DNA from: CAZJQD01 sp964548165 [NCBI: uncultured bacterium]
Lineage (GTDB): Bacteria; UBA8481
Direction: 5' to 3'
DNA: 64,000 nucleotides
NCBI GenBank assembly: GCA_964548165.1
Contig: CAZJQD010000005.1
Span: 29,891-93,890, forward strand
The notes under the pieces were generated by a model. It was not told the origin of the DNA. It did not search any database and worked only from the letters and a program-made list of their open reading frames with translations. Positions 53,874-63,500 of this stretch are shown one piece after another. The stretch's first letter is position 1. Each line of letters begins with the position of its first letter. Made by a program: the position numbers and the translations under genes.

Positions 53874-53930
53874 GGAACGATTCCGGGCATGCTCCGACAG
53901 AAGATTTCAGCCTGAATCATCTGCACTTTT

Positions 53931-54107
53931 CACCACGGAGACCACAGAGAGCACGGAAATTAGCCATACAGTGCAGGAAACAGGGTATTGGCGATTCCGA
54001 GCTCGTCGCTGTTCCAACGACAAACTGCGAGATAACCGTGCGGTGCTCATCGTGGGTTCTGCTTACTCTCTTTGCCCTGCTCCGTGGTCCCTGTGGTCTC
54101 CGTGGTG
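53931..54107. repeat. Dispersed large-hairpin repeat, family 1, copy D
   Basis: CACCACGGAGACCACAG at 53931-53947 and CTGTGGTCTCCGTGGTG at 54091-54107 are perfect 17-bp inverted repeats, about 140 nt apart. Copy B shares the ending GTGGTGCGAATTCATG. The gap 53874-54218 holds this repeat and the promoter below. Confidence 0.8.
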
Positions 54108-54180
54108 CGAATTCATGCCTAGGCCTTAGGGCAACCTGATGACGCCACTCCCGGTTTAAATCGTACTGCAACGGTTCGAT

Positions 54181-54210
54181 TTGTCAGGCCGGCGACCGGG
54201 CCGCTATACT
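54181..54210 (+). promoter_or_regulatory. Sulfite/nitrite reductase promoter
   Basis: TTGTCA (54181-54186), 18-bp spacer, TATACT (54205-54210). The -10 ends 8 nt before the ATG; no ribosome site is present. Confidence 0.7.
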
Positions 54211-54218
54211 TACCGGTC

Positions 54219-56561
54219 ATGACTACGAATTCCCTTCGCCCTGCCAGCTGGAAAGAGGCTCTCGCGGACCGTCTGCAGACTCCGCTGGGAGCCGAGATTG
54301 ACGTCTACGAGCGGGAGATTCAGCTCCGCAAGGCCGGCCGCATGGATGAGAAGGTCTTCGCGGAGACGCGCCTGCGTCGGGGCACGTACGGCCAGCGCTA
54401 TGACAACGGCCAGCGTCATGATGGGCGCTCAACGAGGACCATACCGTATCCCGCCGACGCCGAGACCAAGGGGCCGAATACGCTCTGGCATGCCCCCGGG
54501 ATGCAGAGGATCAAGATCCCCTTTGGCGGTCTGAATGCCGCGCAGATGGATATCCTGGCGGACCTGGCCGAGGAATACTCGGATGGGATTCTGCACGTGA
54601 CGACGCGGCAGGACATCCAATTGCACTTCGTGCATATCGAGGACACCCCGGATCTCATGCGCCGCCTGGCCGCGGTGGGAATCACGACCCGGGAGGCCTG
54701 CGGCAATACCGTGCGCAACGTGACGGGCTGCCCCGTCGCCGGGGTCTGCTGTGGCGAGGCCTATGACGTGACACCGGCCTCGGCAGCGATGGCGGCCTTT
54801 CTCCTCGGGCACCGGGATACCCAGGATTTCGGGCGCAAGTTCAAGATCGCCTTCTCGGGTTGCCTGGACAAGGCCTGCGGGATCGTCTCGATCCATGACC
54901 TGGGCCTGGTCGCCAGGATTCGCGAGGTCGCAGGAAAACAGGAAAAGGGATTCAGCGTCTACATGGGCGGAGGGTTGGGCGCGGTCCCGTTTCCGGCCCG
55001 CCTCTACGCCGAGTTCGTGCCGCAGGAAGAGATTCTGCCGCTCGCCCAGGCCGTGGCCCGCGTGTTCGCTCGGCACGGCGAGAAGAAGAACCGTGCCGCC
55101 GCCCGGCTGAAGTTTCTCATCAAGAAGCTGGGATGGGACGAGTTCTGCCGACTCGTGGCCGAGGAACGTCGGGCGCTCGCGCCCGACCCCGCCTGGACCG
55201 CCTGGATCCCCCTGGCGGACCAGAAGGTCGAGGAACCCGCTCGGGAAACCCGTCATGATGAATACCCGGAGAGCGCTGATCCTCGGTTTCGAGCCTGGCT
55301 TTCGACGAACGTCCAGTCCCAGCGACAAGCAGGGTACGCGGCAGTAACGGTGACACTCCCGCTCGGAGATGCGTCAGCGCACCAGTTCCGAAAGCTCGCC
55401 ACGATGGCGCGGAAGTGGTGCCGGGAGACGGTGCGCACGACGGTGGAGCAGAACCTCGTCTTTCGCTGGATCGCCAAGTCGGACCTCGTGGCTTTCCATG
55501 GCGAGCTGGGCGCGATCGGCCTGGCGGAGCCGGGGGCCGAGACCATCGTCGACGTGGTGGCCTGCCCGGGCACCGATACCTGCAAGCTCGGGATGGCGTC
55601 CTCGCGAGGCCTCGCCGGGGAACTACGTCAGCGCCTGGCCGCGCGGCAGCTCCACCTGGACGAGGCCGTTCGGAACATGCGGATCAAGGTGAGCGGGTGC
55701 TTCAACTCCTGCGGTCAGCACCATGTGGCCGACCTCGGGTTTTATGGCTCCAGCCGCACGATTGGTGGCTTCTCGGTCCCGCACTTTCAGGTTCTCCTGG
55801 GCGGCCAGTGGAGCGAGAACGGTGCCCACTTCGGGTTGGCGATCGGTGCCGTCCCGTCGAAGCGCATCCCCGAGGTCGTGGATCGGTTCATAGCGCGGTA
55901 CATTGCTGATCGGACAGGAGGAGAGAGCTTCCGTGAGTTCACGGCGCGTATCGGGAAGCGAGCGTCCAAGGAGATGATCGAGGATCTCATGCAGGTGCCC
56001 GACCACGATAAGGCCCCGGACCTGTACCGGGACTGGGCCGACTCCCGTGAGTTCACGATCTCGGACCTGGGAAAAGGGGAGTGTGCGGGCGAGGTCATCA
56101 GTGCCGCCGACTTCGACCTAGCCGCAGCCGAACGCGAGGTCTTTGAGGCTCACTTGCTACTGGAAGAAGCGGAAAAGAACAGTGACAGTGAGCGTGTGTA
56201 TAAAGCGGCACAGGCGGCGTATCGTTCGATGGTAATAGCCGCTAAGGGACTGATAAAAAACAAGTTTAGTGATATTTCCGATGATGCAGATGTGATTGTG
56301 GAGGAGTTTAGGATCAGGTTCTATGATACCCAGCTCTTCTTCGACCCCTTTTCTGGAGGCAAGTTCGGCCAGTATCTCTTCGCGGCTCAACAGCTGCTAT
56401 CGACTCCTTCGGATGCCGAGAAGCTGACCCTGGATGGAGCTCATCAGCTCGTCGAGGAGGCCCAGTTGTTTATCGAGGCCGCTCACGCCTGCAACCAGAG
56501 AATGCTGGTGTCGACCACTCCTCCGGGTCTCGGCGCCGCTACCGCGGGAGCGCGGTCATGA
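54219..56561 (+). CDS. Siroheme sulfite/nitrite reductase with C-terminal HEPN-like extension
   Basis: 780 residues. Two ferredoxin-like and siroheme half-domains are seen: IKIPFGGLNAAQMDILADLA with HVTTRQDIQLHF, and VTLPLGDASAHQFRKLATMA with VEQNLVFRW. The cluster/siroheme cysteines are ACPGTDTCKLG (C-x5-C) and GCFNSCGQHH (C-x3-C). Beyond about residue 630 comes an unusual helical tail (ADFDLAAAEREVFEAHLLLE, AYRSMVIAAKGLIKNKF, RFYDTQLFFDPFSGGKFGQY) resembling a HEPN domain. It reduces sulfite or nitrite; which one cannot be told. DNA at 56157-56340 is notably AT-richer than the rest. Confidence 0.88.
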   Translation: MTTNSLRPASWKEALADRLQTPLGAEIDVYEREIQLRKAGRMDEKVFAETRLRRGTYGQRYDNGQRHDGRSTRTIPYPADAETKGPNTLWHAPGMQRIKIPFGGLNAAQMDILADLAEEYSDGILHVTTRQDIQLHFVHIEDTPDLMRRLAAVGITTREACGNTVRNVTGCPVAGVCCGEAYDVTPASAAMAAFLLGHRDTQDFGRKFKIAFSGCLDKACGIVSIHDLGLVARIREVAGKQEKGFSVYMGGGLGAVPFPARLYAEFVPQEEILPLAQAVARVFARHGEKKNRAAARLKFLIKKLGWDEFCRLVAEERRALAPDPAWTAWIPLADQKVEEPARETRHDEYPESADPRFRAWLSTNVQSQRQAGYAAVTVTLPLGDASAHQFRKLATMARKWCRETVRTTVEQNLVFRWIAKSDLVAFHGELGAIGLAEPGAETIVDVVACPGTDTCKLGMASSRGLAGELRQRLAARQLHLDEAVRNMRIKVSGCFNSCGQHHVADLGFYGSSRTIGGFSVPHFQVLLGGQWSENGAHFGLAIGAVPSKRIPEVVDRFIARYIADRTGGESFREFTARIGKRASKEMIEDLMQVPDHDKAPDLYRDWADSREFTISDLGKGECAGEVISAADFDLAAAEREVFEAHLLLEEAEKNSDSERVYKAAQAAYRSMVIAAKGLIKNKFSDISDDADVIVEEFRIRFYDTQLFFDPFSGGKFGQYLFAAQQLLSTPSDAEKLTLDGAHQLVEEAQLFIEAAHACNQRMLVSTTPPGLGAATAGARS

Positions 56562-57133
56562 ACTGGCCGGCGCGCATCTATATTAAGGCGTTTGCTCAGG
56601 AGGGAATGGACCAGGTCCGTGATTCCGAGTTCATCCCCATCTTCCAGGGTTGGATCCGCGATTCGGCCCTGGAGGGGACCTGGATCGATGTGGCCGATTA
56701 TGGCCACGTGCACCAGGGGCCAGGAGTCTTGCTTGCCGGACATGATGGGCACCTGATGACCGACCGCGAAGACGGCCGCCTGGGTTTGCTCTACCAGTCT
56801 CGCCGAAGTCAGGGGCTGGCGCCGGACTTGAAGCGACTACTTTCCGCCTGTGCGTTGCTGGAATCAGCACCATCGCTCTCTGGCCGTCTGAAGTTCTCCA
56901 TGGATAAACTGCTCGTGGGTGTTAACGATCGCCTGGTGATTGCGGCCGGGCTCGACGAAGATGCTTGGGGGCGCGCTATCCTGGAGGCGTTACGCGAGGT
57001 TGGCGTGACCGCGTCTCTTCCTGCCACTCCCGGCAATGACCCCCATACCGGTGGTAAGGCGAGCAGGCTGTCAGTAACAGTCCGATTCGATACAGCCATT
57101 ACCATGCAGTCTCTCGCCCATTTCCCGGCCTAA
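56558..57133 (+). CDS. Hypothetical partner of the reductase
   Basis: 191 residues, ATGA overlap with the reductase gene. No signal peptide. The first half has FIPIFQGWIRDSALEGTWID and ADYGHVHQGPGVLLAGHDGH, the second LKFSMDKLLVGVNDRLVIAA and ILEALREVGV. The overlap argues for co-translation and perhaps a shared complex. No family is recognised. Confidence 0.65.
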   Translation: MNWPARIYIKAFAQEGMDQVRDSEFIPIFQGWIRDSALEGTWIDVADYGHVHQGPGVLLAGHDGHLMTDREDGRLGLLYQSRRSQGLAPDLKRLLSACALLESAPSLSGRLKFSMDKLLVGVNDRLVIAAGLDEDAWGRAILEALREVGVTASLPATPGNDPHTGGKASRLSVTVRFDTAITMQSLAHFPA

Positions 57134-57183
57134 ATTAGGTCCCTTGGGTCGGGGTCGTCGGGCCAAATACCCGCGATCGAGTC

Positions 57184-57199
57184 TGGCACGAAACGTGCA
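57184..57199 (+). promoter_or_regulatory. Sigma-54-type promoter
   Basis: TGGCACGAAACGTGCA fits the -24/-12 consensus TGGCACG-N4-TTGCW at 15 of 16 defined or free positions, with the invariant GG and GC 10 nt apart. It is the only such site noticed in the window and lies 337 nt before the surface-protein start. Confidence 0.6.
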
Positions 57200-57210
57200 T
57201 AACTAGCAAA

Positions 57211-57535
57211 TCCTACTCCTCGCCGCTTGTCGTGCGGGACGATCAAAATGAGAAAAACTCGCAAAAGGCTTTGACCTTCCCCCGGGTTCTCCGATAAAAC
57301 TCTCTGGTCCGGGGAGCTTCGACCTTCGGGGGGTTGTCACCTTTCGGGAGTTTTTGAGCTTTCACCCGGACAAATCATGCAGGGATCCATACCTCGGATA
57401 GCGAGGTATACCCTCTTTGTGGAGGCAACGCGTGTCGTTGCAACAAGCGCTTTCGAACGTGAACGACAACTTGCGCCCTCGTCGTAGCGACGAGTGTCTC
57501 CGCGCCAATTCCAGCCCGAAAGGGGTGATCCAGTA
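57211..57535 (+). other. Long structured leader of the surface-protein gene
   Basis: Non-coding. Three perfect hairpins: ATACCTCG/CGAGGTAT (57389-57409), GCAACG/CGTTGC (57425-57441) and CTCGTCG/CGACGAG (57478-57494). Upstream is a direct-repeat-like stretch (GCTTTGACCTTC, GCTTCGACCTTC, TCACCTTTCGGG) at 57270-57345. No known riboswitch class fits. No gene in 57134-57535. Confidence 0.5.
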
Positions 57536-60500
57536 ATGCGTAATTCGGTGAAGTTCCTTCTTCTTGGTCTCATGCTTTCAACGCTCATCGTGGCCTTGCC
57601 GGGTCAAGCCCAGGCCGCGAGAGATGCCTTCCGCGGGGATAGTTTCGTCAACTACATCACGACCACCACGACCGACACGACGCTGGTTCCCGGCGGAGTC
57701 AACCGGTTCTACCTGAACACCCTCGGCGCCTTCGGCGTCCAGGGCGAAGCCGGTTCCGATACCTTCGTTGCCGTCCGCGTTCGCTTCATGAAGGGCGCCG
57801 GCGTAACGGCGTTCACGGACATCATTGACACCGTTCAGCTCGTCCTCGACGCGAACAACAACCAGATTCGCGATGCCGGCGACCTGACCATCGTCGCTTC
57901 TTCGACGACCCCCGACTCCTCCGGCACCGACTTTGCGCGTTACGCCCTGTCCGGCTTCACCCGCGTCATCGGCACGGGTGCGGAGTCGCACGTCATCGTC
58001 GTCCACACCAAGAACAACCTCCTGCTCGCCGACACGATCTTCTCCGTGTTGATCGATACGTATGGTGTCGACGTCAAGCCGAACCCCGGCAGCACCTCCA
58101 ACCTGCCCTCGAACGGCGAGGCCATCCAGTTTGCGTCCTACCAGTTCAAGGTCTATGCCGACTCCACGGGCTTCAACGTCCTTTCCAACGAGTATCGGCA
58201 CCAGGATTCGGCCGCCGGCGGCTCCCCTATCACGATCCTGCACGGCACGCTCCAGGGTGAAACGCGCACGGTCGGCGACTCGCTGGCCAAGTTCGGCGTC
58301 AACTTCGGCGGCACCGCCGCGGCGTATGTCGACAGCGCGTGGCTCCTCGTTGGCCGCCCCGGCGCCGCCGACATCCGCGTTGACCTCGGCGTCGCTGGCG
58401 GCATCCAGCATTCCTGGAATGCCCCCGTGATCACGACGGTTCCGATTGCCGCGCTCGGTACCTTTGACACCTTCCGGGTCGTCGCGACGGTCAGCTACCC
58501 GCCGTTCCAATCCACCCTCTCCTGCACGATCCCCCTCGACTCGGTGCAGACCCGCTTCCGCCACGCGAACACGGTGGTCATCGGCCCGTCGCGAACGGAC
58601 ACCTTCACCCGTCCGCGCGTCTCGGCCACGGACTCGTCCCTGACGAACCTCGTGGTCTTCCCCGACTCGCAGGTCACCGGTCAAGCGCCCTTCCTGCTGG
58701 CTGCCGGAACCATCGATGCCGATACCCTCCTGACGCCCCAGCTCGCGAATGACACGGTCAATCGCTTCACGGTCGGCCTCGTTCTCGGCGGCACCATGCG
58801 CCACACCGACATCGAGTCGGTGGCCATCGAGGTCGACGGCGACACCATCACAGGCGTCTGGATCGCCGGAACCGACAGCTGGACGGCTCAGTTTGGAACG
58901 ACGGCCTCTGGATTTGGTCTCTCGACCAACTTCCGCGTCTGGGTCAACCTCCGCGAGACCGCCCCCGTGAACGGCACCGTCCGCTCCCAGGTGCCCATCG
59001 ATTCCATCTTCACTCGCTTCCGTGATACGGGTCTTTCCGCCTCGCTCCTTGGAAGCCGCATCGTCACGGTCAACCGGCCGCGCCTCCACCTCCAGGACTC
59101 GATTCTTCCCGCCATCAATGTTCACCCGGATACCCGCGTCACGGATAGCTTCGTTCTCGCGACCTATTCCATCCTGCCAGACTCCCTCCTTTCCACGCCG
59201 CTTGCGCTCGATTCCGTCACGCGCCTGGCCACGCGCCTCCTCTTCGGCGGCGGGCTCAACGCGACCCACATCGACACCGTCCTGTTCATCGTCAACGGCC
59301 GTCTCCACGTGACCGGAAGCACCGGTCCCGATACCTACGGCATCGGGTACGGTGGTGGGCTCGCGGAGACCTTCACGAACGGATGCTCCGTCACCATATT
59401 TGTGAAGACCAACAACAATGCGCCGATCAATGGAACGGTCCAGGCACAGATCCAGACGGATTCCATCACGACTCGCTGGCGTTTGGCTGGTCCGTCTGCT
59501 GACTCGACCGCGGCGCGGATCGTCACCATGCTCAAGCCTCGGGTCGTCCTTCAGGACACTCTTGCTACCAGCATCACCGTTCATCCGGACACGCGCCTGA
59601 CCGACTCCTTCATTCTCATGGCAGGTGTCCTCTACAAGGACACCCAACTCTCCACGGCTCTGCCCTACGATACCCTGGTCTCGGTTACCGTCAGTTGCAG
59701 CATGGCGGGCGGCTTCCTGTTCTCTCACATCGATACGGTCATCCTCAAGCTCAACGACACCTTCTATGTCTCGACGAGCAACAACGGGACCGACTCCTTC
59801 GGCTTCCTCCTTCCGAATACGCGCTGGGTAGACACGCTCTCGTACGCCGTCTACGTCCGCACCAACAACAACGCGCCGTTCAACGGCCAGATTCGCGGCA
59901 TCATCACGACCGACTCGGTCGTCCCTGTCTTCCGCCTGGCCGGTCCCGCCGATAACGTGATGAGCGCGCGGACGGTCACGATCCAGAAGCCCCGGGTGGT
60001 CATCGCGGATACGCTCGTCACGAACATCAGCGTTCATCCTGATACGCGAATCCAGGACTCCTTCACTCTCATGGCGGGCGTTCTGTACAAGGACACCCAG
60101 CTGACGCCTGCGCTCGCCTACGACACCCTTCTCCGGGTGACGGTCTCGTGCAGCATGAGCAACGGCTTCATGTTCAGCCACATCGATACCGTTCTCCTGC
60201 AGCTGAACGACACGCTCTACGTTTCCACGGGAAATAACGGGACCGACTCGTTTGAGTTCCTTCTCCCCAACACGCGTTGGGTGGACACGATCGCCTACTC
60301 GGTCCACGTCCGCACGAACAACAACGCGCCGATCAACAGCCAGGTCCGCGGCATCATCACCACGGACTCGGTGGTTTCGGTCTTCCGCCTGGCCGGCCCG
60401 GCCGAATCGGTCATGAGCGCGCGCATCGTCACGATGATGAAGCCGCAGATATCCATCATCGATACCCTGACTACCAACCTATCCGTTCACCCCGACACTC

Positions 60501-63500
60501 GCGTCACCGACTCGTTCATCCTGATGGCGGGCGTCCTGCTGCGCGACACGCTCCTGACCCCCGCGATGAACGACTCCATCGTGAGCCTCGTGGTGCGTTG
60601 CAGCATGACGGGCACATTTGCCTTCGCGCACATCGACACGGTCCTCCTCCAGCTCAACGACACGCTCTACGTCTCCACGGGCAACGACGGCATCGACTCG
60701 TTCTCATTCCGCCTGCCGAATGCCGCGTCCTGGGTGGACACGCTGACCTATCGCGTCTATGTCCGCACGAACAACAACGCGCCGGTAAATGGCCGCATTC
60801 GTGGCGCCTTCCCGGCCACTCATTCTCTCTCGACGTATCGGTTTGCAGGTCCGTCCGACACGGTGATGAGCGCACGGACGGTTGACATCGTGAAGCCGCA
60901 GGTGGCCATCGTGGATACGTTGACCACTCACCTCTCCGTTCACCCGGATACCCGCGTCACGGATTCGTTCATCCTGATGGCCGGTGTCATCCTGCGCGAC
61001 ACACTCCTGACCCCGTCGCTGCATGACTCCTTCGTGACCCTGAGCCTTCGTTGCAGCATGGCGAACACGTTTGCCTTTGCACACATCGACACCATCCTCT
61101 TGCAGCTCAACGACACGGTCTATGTCTCTACCGGTAACGATGGCATCGACTCCTTCACCTTCCGCCTGCCGAACGCCGCGTCGTGGATCGATACGCTGAC
61201 CTACCGCGTCTACGTTAGGACGAACAACAACGCGCCCGTGAACGGCCAGATCCGCGGGGCGTTCCCCGGCAACCACACGCTCTCCACCTATCGGGTCTCC
61301 GGTCCTTCCGATACCGTCCTCAGCGCGCGGACTGTCACCATAGTGAAGCCCCAGGTCGTGATCGTCGATACGCTGACCACGCACCTCTCGGTGCACCCGG
61401 ATACCCGCGTGACAGACTCGTTCATCCTGATGGCCGGCGTTATCCTCCGCGATACGCTTTTAACTCCGTCGCTGCATGATTCCTTCGTGACGTTGACTCT
61501 GCGTTGCAGCATGGCGAACACGTTTGCGTTTGCGCACATCGACACCATCCTCCTGCAGCTCAACGACACGGTCTATGTCTCCACCGGCAACGATGGCATC
61601 GACTCCTTCACCTTCCACCTGCCGAACGTCTCGTCGTGGATTGACACGCTGACCTACCGCGTCTACGTACGGACGAACAACAACGCGCCCGTGAACGGTC
61701 AGATTCGTGGAGCGTTCCCGGGCAACCACACGCTCTCCAGGTATCGCGTCTCCGGTCCCTCTGACACCGTTCTGAGCGCGCGCACGGTGACGATCATCAA
61801 GCCTCGGATCGCGATGCAGGACACCCTGACCTCAAACATCAACGTTCACCCGGATACGCGTGTCACCGACTCCTTCATCCTGATGGCCGGAATGATCCTC
61901 CGTGACACCGTGATGACGCCGTCGCTCGCTTACGACACGTTCGTCTCGCTGGCTGTTCGTTGCAGCATGGTGGGTGGCTTCGCATTTGCGCACATCGACA
62001 CCATGATCCTGCGTCTCAACGACACGTTCTACGTCTCGACCGGCAACAATGGCAACGATTCGTTCACCTTCCACCTGCCGAACGCCGCTCACTGGACCGA
62101 GACGATTCACTACGCCGTTTACGTGCGAACGAACAACAACGCGCCGATCAATAGCCAGCTCCGCGGCTACATCCCGATCGATTCAGCCGTCTCGACGTTC
62201 CGCCTGCCCGGTCCCTCGGACACGGTTCTTAGCGCGCGGACGGTCACTTTCGTGAAGCAGCAGGTTATCGTCCGGATGGCTACGCTGGCTAACCAGATTG
62301 CCCATCCGGATTCCCGCGTACAGTCGAGGACTCAGCAGTACGTCGTCGATTCGTTCATCGTCGCCTCCGGCGACCTGCGGGCGGACAGCGTCAGTGGTAT
62401 CGTTGCTGATACGCTCACCCAGTTCGGCTTCCGCCTGGCACTGACCGGCATTCACCAGGTGGACATCGAGTCCGTGGCCGTCGTCATCAACGGCGAAACG
62501 CGCACGGCGACCAACACGATCGCCAACCTCGATTCGTGGTACGTGGCTGCCAACAAGCTTGTCTCGGACACCATCAGCTTCCGGATCTACGTGACTCCCA
62601 GGGACAGTGCGACGCCGGGGTCGACGATCCGCGCCTTCATCGCCTTCGACTCCATTACCACCGCGTTCCGCGATTCGGGTCCCCGCGTCGATACCAGCTC
62701 GACGGGTATCCTGACCTGCTCCAAGCCGATCCTTCAGGTACATTCGTATGTCTACGCCACGCACGTGGACAGCTACCAGATCAACCCGACCTACGCGGCG
62801 ACCAACCCCGTGCTCGTTCTTACCTCGCGGTGGGTCCTTGACTCCACGCTGATCATCACCGATTCCGATCGCCTCGGCGGCGCACCCAACAAGGGCGTCA
62901 CGATCGTCTTCTACGGAACGGCCAGGGACTCCATCACCTCCGTCGAGATCAACTACTCGGAATCCCGCACGCTCAACGGAACCTGGGTAACCATGGTCAA
63001 GACCGGCACGGATACCTACTTCGACAGCACCAGCATCAGCATTCGCACGTATGACTCCATCGCCGTTCGCATCAAGGTCGACTCGCGCGCAGTCATGGGC
63101 AACACGATCTGGGCCAAGCCCGCGGCATTCGAGTGCACGGGCACCTATTCCACGCCTGGGCCGGGGACTACTGTCGATTCCAGCGGCGTCTTTACCATCG
63201 CCACCGATCCCATCTTCATCAACATGTGGAACCTCGGGAATATCTACGTAACACCGTGGGCAATCCTGGATTCGAATCCGTTCATGGTCTGCTCCGGCGT
63301 CATCCTCACGGACAGCGGCAATGTCATCATGCCCGATTACGACACGCTGACGAGCTTCGGCATCGTCATCGACTCCGTGCCCGACCAGATCCAGGCCGCC
63401 AGCCAGATCGCCGCCTGCACGCTCGTTCTCTGGGCCTCGCCCGCGCACGGCGTGACCGAGACCATCGCACTCGTTTCCGATGCTGCCAACAACCGCCTCT

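Noticed and set aside
57578-60307. Long minus-strand open frame of about 900 codons opposite the surface protein
   Set aside because: It has a low-complexity Arg/Gly/Asp/Val composition. It arises because the repeated Asp-Thr-rich plus-strand codons leave the antisense frame free of stops. The plus-strand frame has a signal peptide and ordered repeats.
59534-62254. CRISPR array
   Set aside because: The repeats are 453 nt, in frame and coding, with no short spacers. No cas genes are present.
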